From the NCBI GenBank assembly GCA_900545905.1, contig URBA01000073.1, positions 1 to 7,220 of the forward strand: a stretch of DNA of 7,220 nt, read 5' to 3'. This document shows positions 5,503 to 7,220 of the stretch, one piece after another; position 1 is the first letter of the stretch; each line of letters starts with the position of its first letter. A model generated the notes under the pieces. The model searched no databases. It was not told the origin of the DNA and saw nothing but the letters and a program-made list of their open reading frames with translations. The translations under genes and the position numbers were made by a program. This stretch comes from an uncultured Collinsella sp. GTDB lineage: Bacteria; Actinomycetota; Coriobacteriia; Coriobacteriales; Coriobacteriaceae.

Positions 5503-7220
5503 TCGATGCGCCCGACCACACCGCTCGGGAGCGGGACAATCGTTCGGCAGGGGCATGGCTCCTTGTCGCTCTGCTGGGGATAGCGCTCTCGGTTGTTGCC
5601 GGCATGATGAGCTACGGTTACACGACGGCCCAAGCCGAGCAGCGCTTTGCCGACGTTGTCGATTACGTGGCGACGCAGAGCCTTTCCTACGATGCATTCA
5701 ACAGCGCCTATACGACCAAAAACCTGATTCGCGTTATGGAGATTGCCGGAGAGACTGCCCGCGATATGGAGCGCGACGGTTCGGTGGATAGCGCCATGCT
5801 GGAGCAATACGCCGACCAGTTCAACGTGAGCGCGCTGATCGTGACGGACGCATCGGGCAATTTGGTGTCCGAGTCCTCGACGGGCGATGTGGAGTACGAG
5901 TCGCTCGCTACGTATCTCAAAGAAACGCCCGTGCTGGAGGTGGCAACTCATCCGCTTAAGTCCTATACCGCCCGCATCACGCTTGCGGATGATTCGGTCG
6001 CAGACATTGGCTGCGTGACTCGGCAGGATGGCGAGGGCATCGTTATCGCGGTAAGGCATCAGAGCGCGAAGGCGGTTGCAGGCAATACACTCAAACTGCA
6101 GAGCTTGCTCGAAGGCTATGAAACCATCGATAGCGGCAATATCGTGATCGAAAGCGACGGCAAGGTCGTTGCGACCAATGCCGTTGAACCCACCGTATTG
6201 GGCGTATTCGATCTGCCTGCGACGGACGTCTTCATTGTCGACGGTATTAAGGATCGATGCCTGGCCGGTAAGGTCAGATTGGTTAACGCCGACGGCGAGT
6301 GGTATTTGGGCACATTTGGAAAAGCGCACAAATTCTATGTGTACACCTATGCCTCGGCGCGGCGTTACTTTGAGGTTGTAGCGGCTGTTGCTGCCGGCGT
6401 GCTGGCGCTCTACAGCGGTGTTATAGCCGTTGTTGTGACGGTGCGTCGCCGCGCTGATCGCCGACGTTTGACGGACTTGCTGCATCAGGAGCGCGACTAT
6501 GGCGACAAGCTGGCAAAGGCGGCGCGTGAGGCCTCGTCTGCCAACTCGGCAAAGACGGAGTTTCTGCGTCGCATGAGCCACGATCTGCGCACGCCCATCA
6601 ACGGCATTCGCGGCATGGTCGAAGTTGGCGATGCCAATGCGGACGATCTGCAAAAGCAGACTGAGTGCCGCTCGAAAATCTGGACGGCATCGGGACTGCT
6701 GCTCGACCTTGCCAACGAGGCACTCGATATGAGTCGCCTGGAGAGCGGGCAGGTCGACCTGAACCTCGTGCCCATAAATTTGGTGGCCCTCAACTGTGAA
6801 GTGCGCGATATTCTGGAGCGCCAGGCCGAGGAACGTCTGGTGACAATTATCTGCGACCAGCAGACGCTTAATCATCCCTATGCGCGGGTGAGCGTGACGC
6901 ACCTCAAGCGTTTGTTGCTCAATATTGCCGGCAATGCCGTCAAGTACAACCGCCAGGGCGGCTATGTTCGCCTAGCGTGCCGCGAGGTGGAGCCAGCGGA
7001 TGGCGTCCCCGTCTATGAATATACGATTGCCGATAACGGCATCGGCATGAGCGAGGAGTTCCAGCAGCACCTCTATGAGCCGTTTAGCCGTGAGGAGCAG
7101 CAGGTGGAAGGCGCTTCGTCGGGAACCGGCCTGGGTGCCTCCATTGCCAAACAGCTGGTCGAGCTTATGGGCGGAACCATGAGCTTTACGAGCACCTTGG
7201 GACAGGGGACGACCTTTACC
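5499..7220 (+). CDS. Membrane sensor histidine kinase (3' end beyond the window)
   Basis: The frame is open from the ATG at 5499 to the window edge, giving 574 residues without a stop, so the gene is incomplete. GGAGGG lies six bases upstream inside the preceding gene, whose stop overlaps the start as ATGA; the two are translationally coupled. Transmembrane segment one is about 19-41. An extracellular part of about 245 residues follows, with two PAS/Cache-like stretches (FNVSALIVTDASGNLVSES near 108-126 and GNIVIESDGKVVATN near 213-227). Transmembrane segment two is 291-314, then a short basic, coiled linker without an obvious HAMP domain. The kinase core shows the H-box SHDLRTP with H361, N-box N475/N479, G1 DNGIGM (D512), the F-box EPF and G2 GTGLG (542-546). 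The core resembles hybrid kinases, so a receiver domain may follow past the edge. It probably autophosphorylates when the lipoprotein binds its ligand. Confidence 0.9.
   Translation, partial: MIDAPDHTARERDNRSAGAWLLVALLGIALSVVAGMMSYGYTTAQAEQRFADVVDYVATQSLSYDAFNSAYTTKNLIRVMEIAGETARDMERDGSVDSAMLEQYADQFNVSALIVTDASGNLVSESSTGDVEYESLATYLKETPVLEVATHPLKSYTARITLADDSVADIGCVTRQDGEGIVIAVRHQSAKAVAGNTLKLQSLLEGYETIDSGNIVIESDGKVVATNAVEPTVLGVFDLPATDVFIVDGIKDRCLAGKVRLVNADGEWYLGTFGKAHKFYVYTYASARRYFEVVAAVAAGVLALYSGVIAVVVTVRRRADRRRLTDLLHQERDYGDKLAKAAREASSANSAKTEFLRRMSHDLRTPINGIRGMVEVGDANADDLQKQTECRSKIWTASGLLLDLANEALDMSRLESGQVDLNLVPINLVALNCEVRDILERQAEERLVTIICDQQTLNHPYARVSVTHLKRLLLNIAGNAVKYNRQGGYVRLACREVEPADGVPVYEYTIADNGIGMSEEFQQHLYEPFSREEQQVEGASSGTGLGASIAKQLVELMGGTMSFTSTLGQGTTFT

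Noticed and set aside
5406..6902. A 498-codon open frame on the minus strand opposite the kinase gene
   Set aside because: It is antisense to a clearly recognisable kinase, has no family motifs and arises from the biased third codon positions of GC-rich coding DNA.

Overview
The window looks like chromosome from a fairly GC-rich actinobacterium. The codon use, a probable leaderless -10/ATG arrangement and the gene styles (substrate-binding lipoprotein plus histidine kinase, XRE-zinc ribbon-TipAS regulator, MalY-type lyase) suggest a gut Coriobacteriia such as Collinsella. That assignment is an inference from style, not a proven identity. Genes occupy about 1160-7220. The left end, about 330-1125, is gene-poor, AT-richer and full of inverted repeats.

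Left part (1-1125): a small ribbon-helix-helix (antitoxin-type) gene lies on the minus strand, with a promoter and a 7+1+7 palindrome in front of it. Behind it are about 720 bases with no convincing gene. They hold a perfect 11-bp-arm palindrome (604-628), a MITE-like element with exact 30-bp terminal inverted repeats (731-959), and a long hairpin repeat (1049-1122). The loop and right arm of that hairpin occur again, identically over 44 bases, at the very start of the window. The two copies each sit just 3' of a minus-strand gene.

Middle (1159-3162): a minus-strand pair, probably one operon, encodes an XRE regulator with a zinc ribbon and a TipAS-like ligand domain, followed by a small CPYC glutaredoxin. 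A divergent plus-strand gene encodes TrmO, the tRNA t6A37 methyltransferase. A good promoter and an adjacent 6-bp inverted repeat precede the regulator; TrmO probably starts from a leaderless transcript.

Right part (3275-7220): a MalY/PatB-type PLP-dependent C-S lyase ends in a strong hairpin. A new transcription unit then begins with an amino-acid-type substrate-binding lipoprotein. Its stop overlaps (ATGA) the start of a membrane histidine kinase that runs off the window. No permease or ATPase is present, so the lipoprotein is most simply read as the extracellular ligand sensor of the kinase, a two-protein version of the fused EvgS-like design.

The more unusual items are the repeat-rich orphan antitoxin region, the binding-protein/kinase pair and the TipAS regulator-glutaredoxin pair. 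None can be called a proven new system from sequence alone.
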